Assembly (NCBI RefSeq): GCF_023228165.1
Contig: NZ_JALOBS010000020.1
Span: forward strand, 1-64,000
DNA: 64,000 nt
Direction: 5' to 3'
Source: Methylomonas sp.
GTDB lineage: Bacteria; Pseudomonadota; Gammaproteobacteria; Methylococcales; Methylomonadaceae
Every line of letters begins with the position of its first letter. Within the stretch, counting starts at the first letter, position 1. Shown piece by piece: positions 8,845 to 17,010 of this stretch. Below the pieces are notes generated by a model, which was not told the origin of the DNA, did not search any database, and saw only the letters and a list, made by a program, of their open reading frames with translations. The translations under genes were made by a program, and so were the position numbers.

Positions 8845-9510
8845 ATGTCTCTCTTGCCCGATGAAGACTCGAGCGATGAATCAATCGCTGAAAGCATCGC
8901 GGAGGATGGTTCAAGTGCTTCGCATGAGCCAATAACGCCTGCGGTTTCCGTATTCGGCGGAACGGAGAAGAAAGATGACGATGAGTCCGAGGAGGATTTG
9001 CCGCAAGGTGAAGAATTGGAAGAACTTGCCGAAGGCATGACAACTCCAGGAGAGCCGCAAGACGAAGCGGAATCCCAAGATGAAGACGAATCCGCTGCCG
9101 AAGAAGAAGTGCCGAAAATCCCCGCTTTTCCTCGTAAAACAAGAGAAGAACGGGATTTCGAAGATAAGATTATTATTGTGCCTGATGACGAACGCCAAAC
9201 TTCTGATGTTTTAAGCCTTTATGAAATGGCAGAAGTACTCAGCATTCGCTCTGACCAAATTGCGCGAACTGGGACTATATTGGCAAAATACGACAAAACA
9301 AAGCAATACACTGCGATTGAACTCGCGAAAATGGAGCTCCAGCAGCGCATAATTCCGCTTAAAATTCGCAGGGAAGTTGGCAAAGAATTGATTTTCTCGC
9401 CGCCAGTGCGGCGTATTTTCGTTGAATTATGGTCGCCCAACGAGATGATATTCGCGCGCAAAAAAGAAGAAAATGTCTCCGCGGAAATTGTGCCAGCAAC
9501 ATCGCAGTAA
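8845..9510 (+). CDS. RPB6: RNA polymerase subunit RPB6
   Basis: A 221-residue subunit of the viral multisubunit RNA polymerase (ASFV C147L equivalent). The first 105 residues are strongly acidic and low complexity, as in eukaryotic RPB6. Residues about 125-205 form the conserved fold: YEMAEVLSIRSDQIARTG, then TAIELAKMELQQRIIPLKIRRE. This matches the family core in which the segment ending IPLxIRR packs against the largest subunit. The protein is longer than ASFV C147L, mainly in the acidic tail. Its stop is 2 nt from that of the convergent RPB9 gene. Confidence 0.9.
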   Translation: MSLLPDEDSSDESIAESIAEDGSSASHEPITPAVSVFGGTEKKDDDESEEDLPQGEELEELAEGMTTPGEPQDEAESQDEDESAAEEEVPKIPAFPRKTREERDFEDKIIIVPDDERQTSDVLSLYEMAEVLSIRSDQIARTGTILAKYDKTKQYTAIELAKMELQQRIIPLKIRREVGKELIFSPPVRRIFVELWSPNEMIFARKKEENVSAEIVPATSQ

Positions 9511-9512
9511 TT

Positions 9513-9869
9513 TTACACACCCTGCGGTGGCGAAGTGCTCGCGGCTTCTATTTTTTCGCTCGCGGTAGCACTGCCACATGCGCAAAGATACGCAACGCGT
9601 TCCGCTGTGCCAATGCGAATAATTGTCATATATTGTCTGCCACAATGCGCGCATGCTTTTTCAACCGAATAATTCGCGCGGTCGAATGGCGCGCGTTCTT
9701 TCATTGTTCTAAATAAATCATCGGTTTCCCTATCACCAACAAGCGTTGTAGACATAAGCGTATCGGCATCCGTACCATCGACTTTTACCTTGCAACGCGG
9801 GCAATCGAATTCGATTCTATCTCCAATCGTGGATTTATCCATTCGCGTGCCACAACTGCAGAAACGCAT
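9513..9869 (-). CDS. RPB9: RNA polymerase subunit RPB9
   Basis: A 118-residue protein with two zinc ribbons: CSC (near residues 4-6) with CPRC (about 23-26), then ACAHCG (about 73-78) with LCACG near the end. This is the RPB9/TFIIS-like layout of the small polymerase subunit that affects start-site choice and proofreading. ASFV has an equivalent (C105R/C122R). The ATG at 9869 is the only good start. Its pairing with RPB6 suggests coordinated expression of polymerase parts. Confidence 0.85.
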   Translation of the reverse strand: MRFCSCGTRMDKSTIGDRIEFDCPRCKVKVDGTDADTLMSTTLVGDRETDDLFRTMKERAPFDRANYSVEKACAHCGRQYMTIIRIGTAERVAYLCACGSATASEKIEAASTSPPQGV

Positions 9870-9938
9870 TATTCCCGATTGCTTCCCTTGGTATATGCCC
9901 TTATATTTCTAATGGTGAAGGACTTCAAAAAGAAAGGG

Positions 9939-10006
9939 AGAGCTCCCGCGTAGCGGTCGAGCCGAAGGCGAGCTCGCCTTCGGCTCGACCGCTACGCGGG
10001 AGCTCT
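9939..10006. repeat. Perfect 68-bp palindrome made of two inverted 30-nt modules
   Basis: AGAGCTCCCGCGTAGCGGTC runs into its exact reverse complement, with the centre between 9972 and 9973 and no spacer. It consists of one CTC...GAG module followed by the same module inverted, flanked by extra bases that also pair. It lies between the RPB9 start and the gene at 10079 and encodes nothing obvious. A cruciform or an RNA hairpin is possible. Confidence 0.9.
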
Positions 10007-10078
10007 GTAATCCCCTTCTTAAAAAATTGAAAAACGTATTACTCATTCATCAAGCAGGAAAAAATTAAATATAAACTC

Positions 10079-11158
10079 ATGGCAGACCAGCAACGGAGGT
10101 ATTCGCGCAGGTATGAAGATGAGAATTCCGCGGCATGGCGTGCTTTAGATAAAGTAGAAATGCGGAAAGCGCACGATTATCTGCAGGGAAAAGCTGACGA
10201 GTTTCCGGAAGCCGCATACAATGTGGCAAATCAATCATATAAAGACATGATTGATGCCCGTTATAATCTCCAGGAACAGTGTGAAACACTGCGTCAGCGG
10301 CTATTCGACGCAGAAACCCAGCGCCAAAATGCTGAACAGCAGACACTCGCACTTTTTAAAGAAATACGCACCGATGTGCGGCGCGAGAAACCAGAAGAAA
10401 ATCCCGCGATGGGCGGATTTATAAAATTGGAGACAATTGACGATAAATCTGGCATATGCGGATGGAACGGAAAAGCTCCCGAAGGAAAATATTATTTTGG
10501 TGTTCGCTGTACCGAACTCGTGCGTCCAGGAGTTCTCCTCTGCGCGCTTCACTCGCCGGCATTGTCGCCGTGCAAAAGTGAGCCGAAAGAAGCTGCACAT
10601 TGCGCGGCTCGGCAAAGTCTCGGTGAAGCTTCGAGCGAAACTGCACCGCTGAAAATATTTCCGCATAAAAACGTAGTCGAACGCAAAATTGCAAAACTCG
10701 CCAAAGGCTCGACGACTCCGCTGGAACTCGGCGTAGCCTCGAGCACTTCGCACGAATTCGATAGTACTCCGACCGAGAAAAAAGATGCTCCCGCGAGTGT
10801 AGCAAATTATCGCACTGCTGTGCTCCAGAATTTGCCAACTACTGTGCCAACTAAGAAGCCTTGCAAAGCAGCGGAAGATGCAAAACCAAAAGCGGAAGAG
10901 AAACAGAAGTCTTGTGAGGCAGCGACTTCGAAGAAGGAGCCAAGCGAAGCAGCGACTTCGAAGAAGGAGCCAAGCGAAGCCGTGACTTCGAAGAAGGAGC
11001 CAAGCGAAGCAGCGACTTCGAAGAAGGAGCCAAGCGAAGCCGCGGCAAAGAAGGATGAAAAACCGAAAGCCGAGGCATCAAAATCGCAAATGGACGAAAA
11101 GCAGAAGTCCGGCGATGCTCATGCGAAACCCGATGAGAAATCTCCCAATACGGAGTAA
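10079..11158 (+). CDS. Unknown zinc-binding protein with tandem 10-residue repeats
   Basis: A 359-residue protein I do not recognise. Residues 1-105 are helical and probably coiled coil. Residues about 121-160 hold a Cys/His cluster (GICGWN...RCTE...LCALHSP) that resembles small zinc modules common in large DNA viruses. The C-terminal half is disordered and lysine/glutamate-rich. It contains four tandem copies of a 10-residue unit (TSKKEPSEAA) encoded by near-identical 30-nt repeats (about 10921-11045). The central linker has degraded traces of the palindromic modules (about 10690-10755). ATATAA precedes the ATG. Possibly a virion or DNA-associated protein, but this is a guess. Confidence 0.75.
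   Translation: MADQQRRYSRRYEDENSAAWRALDKVEMRKAHDYLQGKADEFPEAAYNVANQSYKDMIDARYNLQEQCETLRQRLFDAETQRQNAEQQTLALFKEIRTDVRREKPEENPAMGGFIKLETIDDKSGICGWNGKAPEGKYYFGVRCTELVRPGVLLCALHSPALSPCKSEPKEAAHCAARQSLGEASSETAPLKIFPHKNVVERKIAKLAKGSTTPLELGVASSTSHEFDSTPTEKKDAPASVANYRTAVLQNLPTTVPTKKPCKAAEDAKPKAEEKQKSCEAATSKKEPSEAATSKKEPSEAVTSKKEPSEAATSKKEPSEAAAKKDEKPKAEASKSQMDEKQKSGDAHAKPDEKSPNTE
10921..11045 (+). repeat. Tandem 30-nt repeat coding TSKKEPSEAA
   Basis: Four tandem 30-nt units with single-base differences. The same peptide theme (SKKEPGEAAI) recurs at the C terminus of the unrelated protein at 33851-35653. Confidence 0.85.
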
Positions 11159-11233
11159 AAAACCTACCGAAAAGAGCATCTTTTCTTGAAAAAACAACAC
11201 ATGCAGCATTACGCCATGCGAAATCTTTTTTTG

Positions 11234-13657
11234 TTATTTTGTTAGAGTCGCAATATCTTCGTAAAGCGGCTTTATCTCAATTGCGTCAAGCTTCTGAATT
11301 CTCGATGCGAGATAATTTAAGTCAATTTGGTCGCGAATCTTCGGCGCGAAATAGTCCGGATTGTCTTTTATTGGCTTCATTGGCGCGAGATAAATCTCCG
11401 GAAAATCAAAATCATAATATTCAGTTATGAATTCGCCCTCATTTTGAGGAACCATCGTTGATTCTTCAATAATATAATCGCCGAAGACCATAGACAACAA
11501 TTGCAAATTTGGCCAAGGTAAGTCTCGTGCAGATGTGATTCTGCCTGCAACTAAATCGAGCACATTTACGGAGATATTTGTCTCGCAGAAGTCTATTATC
11601 CTATCAAGAGTATGGAAAATCGCAGGGTCAATTGTCTCGCGAATTCGCCCATCGCCATCTTCTGTAAGCAAATTGGTGCGAATAGAAAGAGCGACGCGAT
11701 ATGGGTCAATCACAGAGAATATTTTAAAGAATAAATCGAAATTATGCTCGAGGATTGGAATCAATTCGCGATGATATTTGAAAATCGCTGGATATGCATC
11801 TTCGCTATATAGAATGCGTTGGCAAGTGGCTTTTTGCTCGGATTGCAGTTCTGATAGCATTATTGATGGGTCGTCAGAATATTGCAGCGTTTTGTCTGTT
11901 ATAATCGAACGAGAAAAGTCGAATACTTGTCCATAGTACCTGGGGTTCTTAAATCTAAAAACTGCGTTGGGAAGCCGATAAACAACATATTTCGTCTTCA
12001 CATCAGTGGCTTCTTTTAACCCACGACAACGAGAAACACCGATGTTATCGAGATGCGAATCGCCATGTATAACGCCGAATTTTTCATTCATCAAATAAAA
12101 AGCATAAATATAATCAAATAACACTCTAATCGCATCATGATAATCGTGGAAAGGATTTCCAAATGGTGTATCTGGCATTAAATGGCACGCACTGCGAGTC
12201 GTTACTTTGGCATTTTCTATCATTCGTACTAATACGACATTCGTCATATGCGCATTGTTGTGAATAAATTGCGCGGTGCCCATCAGCGAATCTGCGATTT
12301 TCTCGAAATTAGGAATGCGCAAGCTGACTGCGAGTTCCCCGGATTTCTTCTCGTGATATGTCTTGGTTTCTAATTTCTGCAGTGCGGACACCATTGTGTC
12401 TGCGACTTGCCCATATTCAAATTTCTGATGCATTTGGCGGTTCTCAAAATTCGAAACAGGAAAAGGATACGAAATGAACCATCCGCCTTCGAAGCAAAAC
12501 GCAGGAGATATGAGATTCCGCGATAATCGCGAGAATAATTGCGATAACCATACTTCCCGCCAGACTTTTTGCCGCACGTTGCCTACGAACCGAATATCAT
12601 TAACCGCGAGCGGCGCCATTTTCGCGCCAACAGGTCGACCAAATGTCCAATTTCCGAACACAGTATCATCCATAAAATTCCATACAAATAATTCACCCAC
12701 ATTTATGGAATATTTCCCCATTAACTCGCGATATTTCGCAATATCTTTTTCTTTTTTCATCCAAAAATTCATATGTGTCGGCGATAGATGGCGAGGCGTA
12801 TCTTGCTCAACAATACGCGTCATTACTATCATCCAATAAAAACAGAACATATGTGGAACCAAACGCGTATTATTCATTTTTGTAAAGTGAAAATCTCGCG
12901 TTTGTCGCGGGATAATCGTTGGGAATGAGAAGTCGGTTGTGATAAACTTCGCGTAACGCGGCAATAAGTAATCTTCAACGCTTTCGAAAAAATCAGTTTG
13001 TTTCGTTCTTACGCGGTCGATAATTTCTAATGGAAGCACAATATCGCGATATTCACCATCAAATGAAACGAAAGATGGACCGAAAATGACAAACAAATCA
13101 TTCGTCTCCTGTTTTTCATTATCAGCGGCTGATACTATTAAAGCGCATATTCGCGGCTCATCGCCTATCTTGAACGTCACTGTTGTAATAATCGCGCGTA
13201 CTTTTTCTACTTGCTCTTTTACTAATCTGGAGATTAATTCCGCATGCGCCGCCGAAAAGATTGTTTGGGTCAAATTGCTTCGCGTTCGTGGAATTTTTCC
13301 TTCCAAGAATGGAAATAAGCGAAATGAATACTTAATAACTTTCAATTCCGCGGCATTTACTAATTGGTTTTCTAGTGGTTTCTGTTGGGGACTCTCTGTG
13401 GTATGGTCAGGAATGGGCGCTTTACTCGATGAGATATCATCAGTATGCGCATTTTTATACTCTGACTTGGCAGCTCCCCCAGCAAGCTCCCGCGTAGCGG
13501 TCGAGCATCGCAAAGCGGCGACACCTCCGGTAGAGCCGAAAGCGAGCTCGGCGAAGCCTCGACCGCTCCGCGGGAGCTCCACCGGAGGTGTCGGGCACCG
13601 CAATGCGGTGCTTTCTTCGGGGGAGCTGAAGGCGGGCTTTTCTGGTTTGGAATTCAT
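11234..13657 (-). CDS. C717R: C717R-like protein with kinase-type motifs
   Basis: An 807-residue protein matching ASFV C717R. Shared signatures include WREVWLSQ, the catalytic-loop-like GVIHGDSHLDNIG (HxDxHxxN) and VFDFSRSII, where DFS replaces the kinase DFG, and a C-terminal acidic patch FPEIYLAP. The HGDxHxxN plus DFS pattern suggests a kinase-like fold, active or not. The first roughly 70 residues are unlike ASFV and are almost wholly encoded by palindromic modules (13471-13627). Translation may therefore start here or at a later in-frame site. An ATATATATA run (13681-13694) precedes the ATG at 13657. In ASFV this gene is close to M448R and M1249L, as here. Confidence 0.85.
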   Translation of the reverse strand: MNSKPEKPAFSSPEESTALRCPTPPVELPRSGRGFAELAFGSTGGVAALRCSTATRELAGGAAKSEYKNAHTDDISSSKAPIPDHTTESPQQKPLENQLVNAAELKVIKYSFRLFPFLEGKIPRTRSNLTQTIFSAAHAELISRLVKEQVEKVRAIITTVTFKIGDEPRICALIVSAADNEKQETNDLFVIFGPSFVSFDGEYRDIVLPLEIIDRVRTKQTDFFESVEDYLLPRYAKFITTDFSFPTIIPRQTRDFHFTKMNNTRLVPHMFCFYWMIVMTRIVEQDTPRHLSPTHMNFWMKKEKDIAKYRELMGKYSINVGELFVWNFMDDTVFGNWTFGRPVGAKMAPLAVNDIRFVGNVRQKVWREVWLSQLFSRLSRNLISPAFCFEGGWFISYPFPVSNFENRQMHQKFEYGQVADTMVSALQKLETKTYHEKKSGELAVSLRIPNFEKIADSLMGTAQFIHNNAHMTNVVLVRMIENAKVTTRSACHLMPDTPFGNPFHDYHDAIRVLFDYIYAFYLMNEKFGVIHGDSHLDNIGVSRCRGLKEATDVKTKYVVYRLPNAVFRFKNPRYYGQVFDFSRSIITDKTLQYSDDPSIMLSELQSEQKATCQRILYSEDAYPAIFKYHRELIPILEHNFDLFFKIFSVIDPYRVALSIRTNLLTEDGDGRIRETIDPAIFHTLDRIIDFCETNISVNVLDLVAGRITSARDLPWPNLQLLSMVFGDYIIEESTMVPQNEGEFITEYYDFDFPEIYLAPMKPIKDNPDYFAPKIRDQIDLNYLASRIQKLDAIEIKPLYEDIATLTK
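13471..13627. repeat. Cluster of palindromic modules forming the C717R N terminus
   Basis: Several 30-nt modules in both orientations (CCCGCGTAGCGG and CTCCGCGGGAG arms), nested with diverged copies, translated in frame as repeats such as ELPRSGRGFAEL and ALRCSTATRELAG. Confidence 0.85.
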
Positions 13658-13680
13658 TAAAATTGAATTCAGACAAACTG

Positions 13681-13694
13681 TATTATATATATAA
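13681..13694 (-). promoter_or_regulatory. TATATA box of the C717R gene
   Basis: TATATATATAATA on the minus strand, about 24-37 nt before the ATG. Confidence 0.5.
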
Positions 13695-13723
13695 CAGCTT
13701 TTAGGAATACTCCTCTATAAAAA

Positions 13724-13900
13724 ATGAGTACAAGCGATCCCCCAGATAGTGACTTTGGCTCGTCAAATAATGGATTATGGGCTCGACAAATTCAAATTCT
13801 TATCAGACATTCTTCTTATAGAAGAATACCAGCGCATCAATTAAATTATTGCCCGAATAGATTCGAATTTCAAATTGCTATAATTGCAACAGCATCATAA
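13724..13900 (+). CDS. Possible 58-residue protein
   Basis: A short ATG-started frame (MSTSDPPDSDFGSSNNG...) ends at a TAA at 13898-13900, with CTCTATAAAAA directly before the ATG. A strong hairpin follows at 14078-14139 and could end both this transcript and the one from the opposite side. No family recognised. The frame is short enough to be chance. Confidence 0.35.
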   Translation: MSTSDPPDSDFGSSNNGLWARQIQILIRHSSYRRIPAHQLNYCPNRFEFQIAIIATAS

Positions 13901-13926
13901 CGCTGAAATATATCAACGCGCAAACA

Positions 13927-13986
13927 CGGCGTAAAACAATATCCCGATGTTCACATAGAACAAAATCGGCGTAAAACAATATCCCG
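13927..13986. repeat. Two direct copies of a 20-bp sequence
   Basis: CGGCGTAAAACAATATCCCG occurs at 13927-13946 and again at 13967-13986, exactly 40 bp apart, in the gap between 13900 and 14147. Not coding as far as I can see. Confidence 0.8.
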
Positions 13987-14077
13987 GCGTTTGCACTAAT
14001 GTGCGCGCAATATAATTTGCGAATCGCAAATAGAGCAGTACCAATAAGACGATACTGCGCGTCATTGCAATAATTGC

Positions 14078-14139
14078 ATTGACACAATCCAAAAAAATAC
14101 TAAAATATCAAAAAAAGTATTTTTTTGGATTGTGTCAAT
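14078..14139. terminator. 24-bp-stem hairpin between convergent genes
   Basis: ATTGACACAATCC plus A-rich arm (14078-14101) pairs perfectly with 14116-14139 across a 14-nt AT-rich loop. It includes a 7-T run on both strands. It lies just 3' of the minus gene at 14147 and downstream of the short plus frame. A bidirectional transcription end is the simplest reading; the inverted repeat of a small mobile element is the alternative. Confidence 0.6.
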
Positions 14140-14146
14140 TCATTTT

Positions 14147-14509
14147 TTACGCATCGGATTTCGCCAGCTCTTGTTTCAGATGGCGCATGTTGCTTATTCC
14201 TTGCGCGCCGAGAATCACGACGCCACGAGGGCGAAATGCGTAAAATTGATGCTCACTAAAATCAGGTCCGCGCAGCGTTTCGCTGCACGATTGCCCATCA
14301 GTGCGCACTTGGCTTTTTTCTGCGAATGGGCAATCAACAACTGCCGCGTCAAATAAGCTTCGAGGAGAATTACGCGGGCAAAATCGCTCATGTTGCGCGC
14401 GCGACATAAAATGCGCCATTCCACTGGCATCTCGCGAATCATAAATGCTTCCCATTTCTTGTTTATTAATAATGCGTCGGCGTATATAATGCTCGCAAGG
14501 ATGAAGCAA
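14147..14509 (-). CDS. Small unknown protein
   Basis: A frame of 120 codons (MLHPCEHYIRRRIINKQEMG...VVILGAQGISNMRHLKQELAKSDA) that reads like a genuine globular protein and ends 8 nt from the strong hairpin at 14078-14139. A competing 75-codon frame overlaps on the same strand, so the choice is not certain. No family recognised. It sits between C717R and the M448R-like gene, where ASFV has the small gene C129R, but I see no sequence similarity to it. Confidence 0.45.
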   Translation of the reverse strand: MLHPCEHYIRRRIINKQEMGSIYDSRDASGMAHFMSRAQHERFCPRNSPRSLFDAAVVDCPFAEKSQVRTDGQSCSETLRGPDFSEHQFYAFRPRGVVILGAQGISNMRHLKQELAKSDA

Positions 14510-14604
14510 AAAAATAATTGGAAATTAGATAATTGTGGATTTGAATTGAAATTTGGGTTAAATGATGGATTAAATGGTGGGTTGATAATTTGTAATCGCT
14601 TTAA

Positions 14605-16893
14605 TTAAAGTACGTCCATGAAGCGCATATATTCGCCGCGCCGCTCTGTGCCGATCTGCAAATCGCGCAGAAGCCCGGTTGATTCCTGGCTAAATGGATT
14701 TATATCCGCAGCACGGAATGAATGCAAGAAATTATTCGCCGCGATTTCCGCGGATTTAACGACGCTCGTAAATTTATCCCCGAATAACTTTACGCCGCTT
14801 TCATCGCTCGGCGCACTGCCGCTAAGTGATGTCGCCACCGCGGCATCGCCAGTTGCGCGCATTTTCGCAAGAATAATTGAACTTATGCGCTCGATGATAT
14901 AATCCATTTTTGCATAAAATTCGGCAGCATGTGGGAATAGCACGAGGAATTCGCTATGCGCAGTTGGATTCAAATAAGCCCTAAGAGACATAAAATTCAG
15001 CCGCGTCGTATTATCCAAGTGCATAGTCATTTCTCGCGGAATATCGTAGACATGTTTGACGACTGCGCGCCTAAGCGAACTCTCGAGACAGACATTCGCA
15101 TCGGCGCCCAATTCTTCTTCGAATTCTGGCTTTGCCCGCAAAACAAAGCCATGATGTATAGCGCGCGTTGTGAGGAATTTATTTAGCGCGGATGAGAGAA
15201 TATGCTGAATCGATTCCGCCGTATCCGCGCGATTTATCGGCTGTTGCCGCGTAATGCCGGGAATATCGGGACCATCAACGATCCAAATTTCGGCTCCTCC
15301 AGAGGAGTTACGAGGTTTATTTTCAGATTCCGTAACGTTGTACAGTGGATGAAAATCTGGGTGATGAATGCCAATTGCATAAGTCTTTTCTTTGTTAAGC
15401 GCACTAAAGAAAGATGAAACTCCGGAAGTAGTGGGCGATTGCATTTGACTCCACGCATCTTGCAGAATTTCTGCATACGTCTTATTACCCATCCACGTGT
15501 ACGTAGAAATATCGAAGGCGAAACTGCTCGCAATTCGCCACCTACCGGCACGAATATCGTAATAAAGTGTCACGATTGTTCCGTCTTTCGCCTCGAAAAT
15601 ATCGTATTTTTCGAGATTGCCAAACACTTTATTTAGCGATGGTGATGAGTTCAATTCACTTGGGAGCGCCGCGAGAATCTTACAAGAATAATCGTGAATG
15701 TCAATTACGACGCCATTTGTCGCGCGACAAATTTTCGAAGCGAAATTGCAGCTTTTGCGATCGATTGTAATTGAAACTAACCCACTGGTAAATGCTGGTT
15801 CGTGTTTGATAAGGAGACCCAATGGATTCAGAGCGGTCATAAGTAATCCGGCGAATGCCGATTGCGATGATACGTGTTCCGCGATTGCTTTCTCCGAGAG
15901 TTTTGCGAGAATTTCAGGAAGAGATGCGAGTTTATCGAATTCCGGCAGAGATATTTCGCTAACAATCTCATTGCGAGAAATACGCATTTCTCGCGCATTG
16001 TGACGCGGCGCTCCACCAGAGGCGTCGAGGCTTCGCCGAGTGCCGCGCGCACGATGTGCATAAGGCGATCTTCCGCGGAAATTGCCGCGGGATGATGCAG
16101 TTGGGACTTTTTCAGCCTCAGTCGATTTCGGTACTCCGCCGGAGGCGTCGAGGCTTTGCTGAGCTCGCCGAAGGCTCGACCCCTCCGGGGGAGCTCCCGC
16201 GTTGCGGTCGAGCCGAAGGCGAGCTTCGCGGATTTGCTGCGCTGGAGAATCGAAAACATCATCATCACATTGAATATCATCCGCAACAGGCGGCATACTG
16301 TTCACATAATAAAGTCCGCGCATATTGCGCGAGCTCGCCGAAGGCTCGACCCCTCCGGGGGAGCTTCTTCCGCGGCGAAAATCACCCTCGCGAGACGAAC
16401 CGCGCGAAGGATAAAAATTCGCGCGTTGCGAACGTGCCGCCTCTGGCGCCACTCCGCGCGGACTTTCTTTTTGTTGCGAAAAATCGCCAAATATTCGCGG
16501 CTCGGCGAAGCCTCGACCCCTCCGGGGGAGCTCCCGCGTAGCGGTCGAGCCGAAGGCGAGCTGGCGCGGACGTGCGCGATATACGCACGAATATTGCCGA
16601 ATTTCTCTCTCTGCTGGTGCGCAGTCGCCCATCTGTGTTCGCCCGCTTTGCGCGTATTTTTGGTGGATTACCCTTGTACTTTCTGCGGGCTTCTCTGTTG
16701 GTTTTTCAATTGGTTTCTCTGTGTATTTTTCTGTGGGTTTTTCAATTTTCTCTTGCGCTGCGGCAGTAATTTCCGCGGGAGTGTTGGTGCTCGGCGAAGC
16801 CTCACCCACAACGCGAGTACTTTGCTGGATTTTTGCTTCGGGGGAATGTTCTACAATCTGGCTACTATCTTTGGTCTCACTATTTGCCGCCAT
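14605..16893 (-). CDS. RNA-ligase-like protein (ASFV M448R position) with a module-filled N terminus
   Basis: A 762-residue protein. Residues about 290-760 are conserved-looking and include an EAKDGTIVTLYYD segment followed by GRWRIASSFAFDI. That pattern recalls the nucleotidyltransferase fold of RNA ligases and capping enzymes, but a clean KxDG motif is not certain. ASFV M448R, next to M1249L, is described as RNA-ligase-like, and this gene lies head to head with the M1249L homologue. Residues 1-285 are disordered, with a PTEKPxEKP-type repeat and at least six palindromic modules read as SLDASGGAP, LRLDRNAGAPPEG and LAFGSTATREL. ATATATAG (16914-16921) precedes the ATG at 16893. Confidence 0.6.
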   Translation of the reverse strand: MAANSETKDSSQIVEHSPEAKIQQSTRVVGEASPSTNTPAEITAAAQEKIEKPTEKYTEKPIEKPTEKPAESTRVIHQKYAQSGRTQMGDCAPAEREIRQYSCVYRARPRQLAFGSTATRELPRRGRGFAEPRIFGDFSQQKESPRGVAPEAARSQRANFYPSRGSSREGDFRRGRSSPGGVEPSASSRNMRGLYYVNSMPPVADDIQCDDDVFDSPAQQIREARLRLDRNAGAPPEGSSLRRAQQSLDASGGVPKSTEAEKVPTASSRGNFRGRSPYAHRARGTRRSLDASGGAPRHNAREMRISRNEIVSEISLPEFDKLASLPEILAKLSEKAIAEHVSSQSAFAGLLMTALNPLGLLIKHEPAFTSGLVSITIDRKSCNFASKICRATNGVVIDIHDYSCKILAALPSELNSSPSLNKVFGNLEKYDIFEAKDGTIVTLYYDIRAGRWRIASSFAFDISTYTWMGNKTYAEILQDAWSQMQSPTTSGVSSFFSALNKEKTYAIGIHHPDFHPLYNVTESENKPRNSSGGAEIWIVDGPDIPGITRQQPINRADTAESIQHILSSALNKFLTTRAIHHGFVLRAKPEFEEELGADANVCLESSLRRAVVKHVYDIPREMTMHLDNTTRLNFMSLRAYLNPTAHSEFLVLFPHAAEFYAKMDYIIERISSIILAKMRATGDAAVATSLSGSAPSDESGVKLFGDKFTSVVKSAEIAANNFLHSFRAADINPFSQESTGLLRDLQIGTERRGEYMRFMDVL
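16008..16042. repeat. Palindromic module
   Basis: GCTCCACCAGAGGCGTCGAG followed by the GCTTCGCCGAG arm; in frame in the M448R-like protein. Confidence 0.75.
16132..16225. repeat. Three palindromic modules in tandem
   Basis: Three successive 30-nt CTC...GAG units (CCGCCGGAGGCG, CCCCTCCGGGGG and CCCGCGTTGCGG arms) joined through GAGCTC; in frame. Confidence 0.85.
16331..16365. repeat. Palindromic module
   Basis: A consensus module GAGCTCGCCGAAGGCTCGAC plus CCCTCCGGGGGAGCT; in frame in the M448R-like protein. Confidence 0.85.
16499..16562. repeat. Two palindromic modules in tandem
   Basis: Exact 30 + 30-nt units, the first with a CCCCTCCGGGGG arm and the second with a CCCGCGTAGCGG arm, joined by GAGCTC; in frame. 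Confidence 0.85.
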
Positions 16894-16913
16894 ATTGCTA
16901 TTTGGTCGCTACG

Positions 16914-16921
16914 ATATATAG
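16914..16921 (-). promoter_or_regulatory. TATATA box of the M448R-like gene
   Basis: CTATATAT on the minus strand, about 21 nt before the ATG at 16893. Confidence 0.5.
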
Positions 16922-16974
16922 GAAGCGATGAAAGACTATTATAAAGTCGATATAATTCTGATACAGTCATCGTT

Positions 16975-16984
16975 TAATATATAG
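16975..16984 (+). promoter_or_regulatory. TATATA box of the M1249L gene
   Basis: TAATATATAG, about 26 nt before the ATG at 17011. It supports that start over the GTG at 16984. Confidence 0.5.
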
Positions 16985-17010
16985 TGAATGCTAAAATAGC
17001 CAAATCCCTT

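Noticed and set aside
10921..11045. A CRISPR-like array
   Set aside because: The 30-nt repeats are contiguous, without spacers, and are translated in frame.
13086..13694. A 202-codon plus-strand frame
   Set aside because: Antisense to the N-terminal part of C717R; kept open by the modules.
16156..16944. A 262-codon plus-strand frame opposite the M448R-like gene
   Set aside because: It stays open mainly because the palindromic modules have no stop in any frame, and its composition is Arg/Phe/Leu noise.
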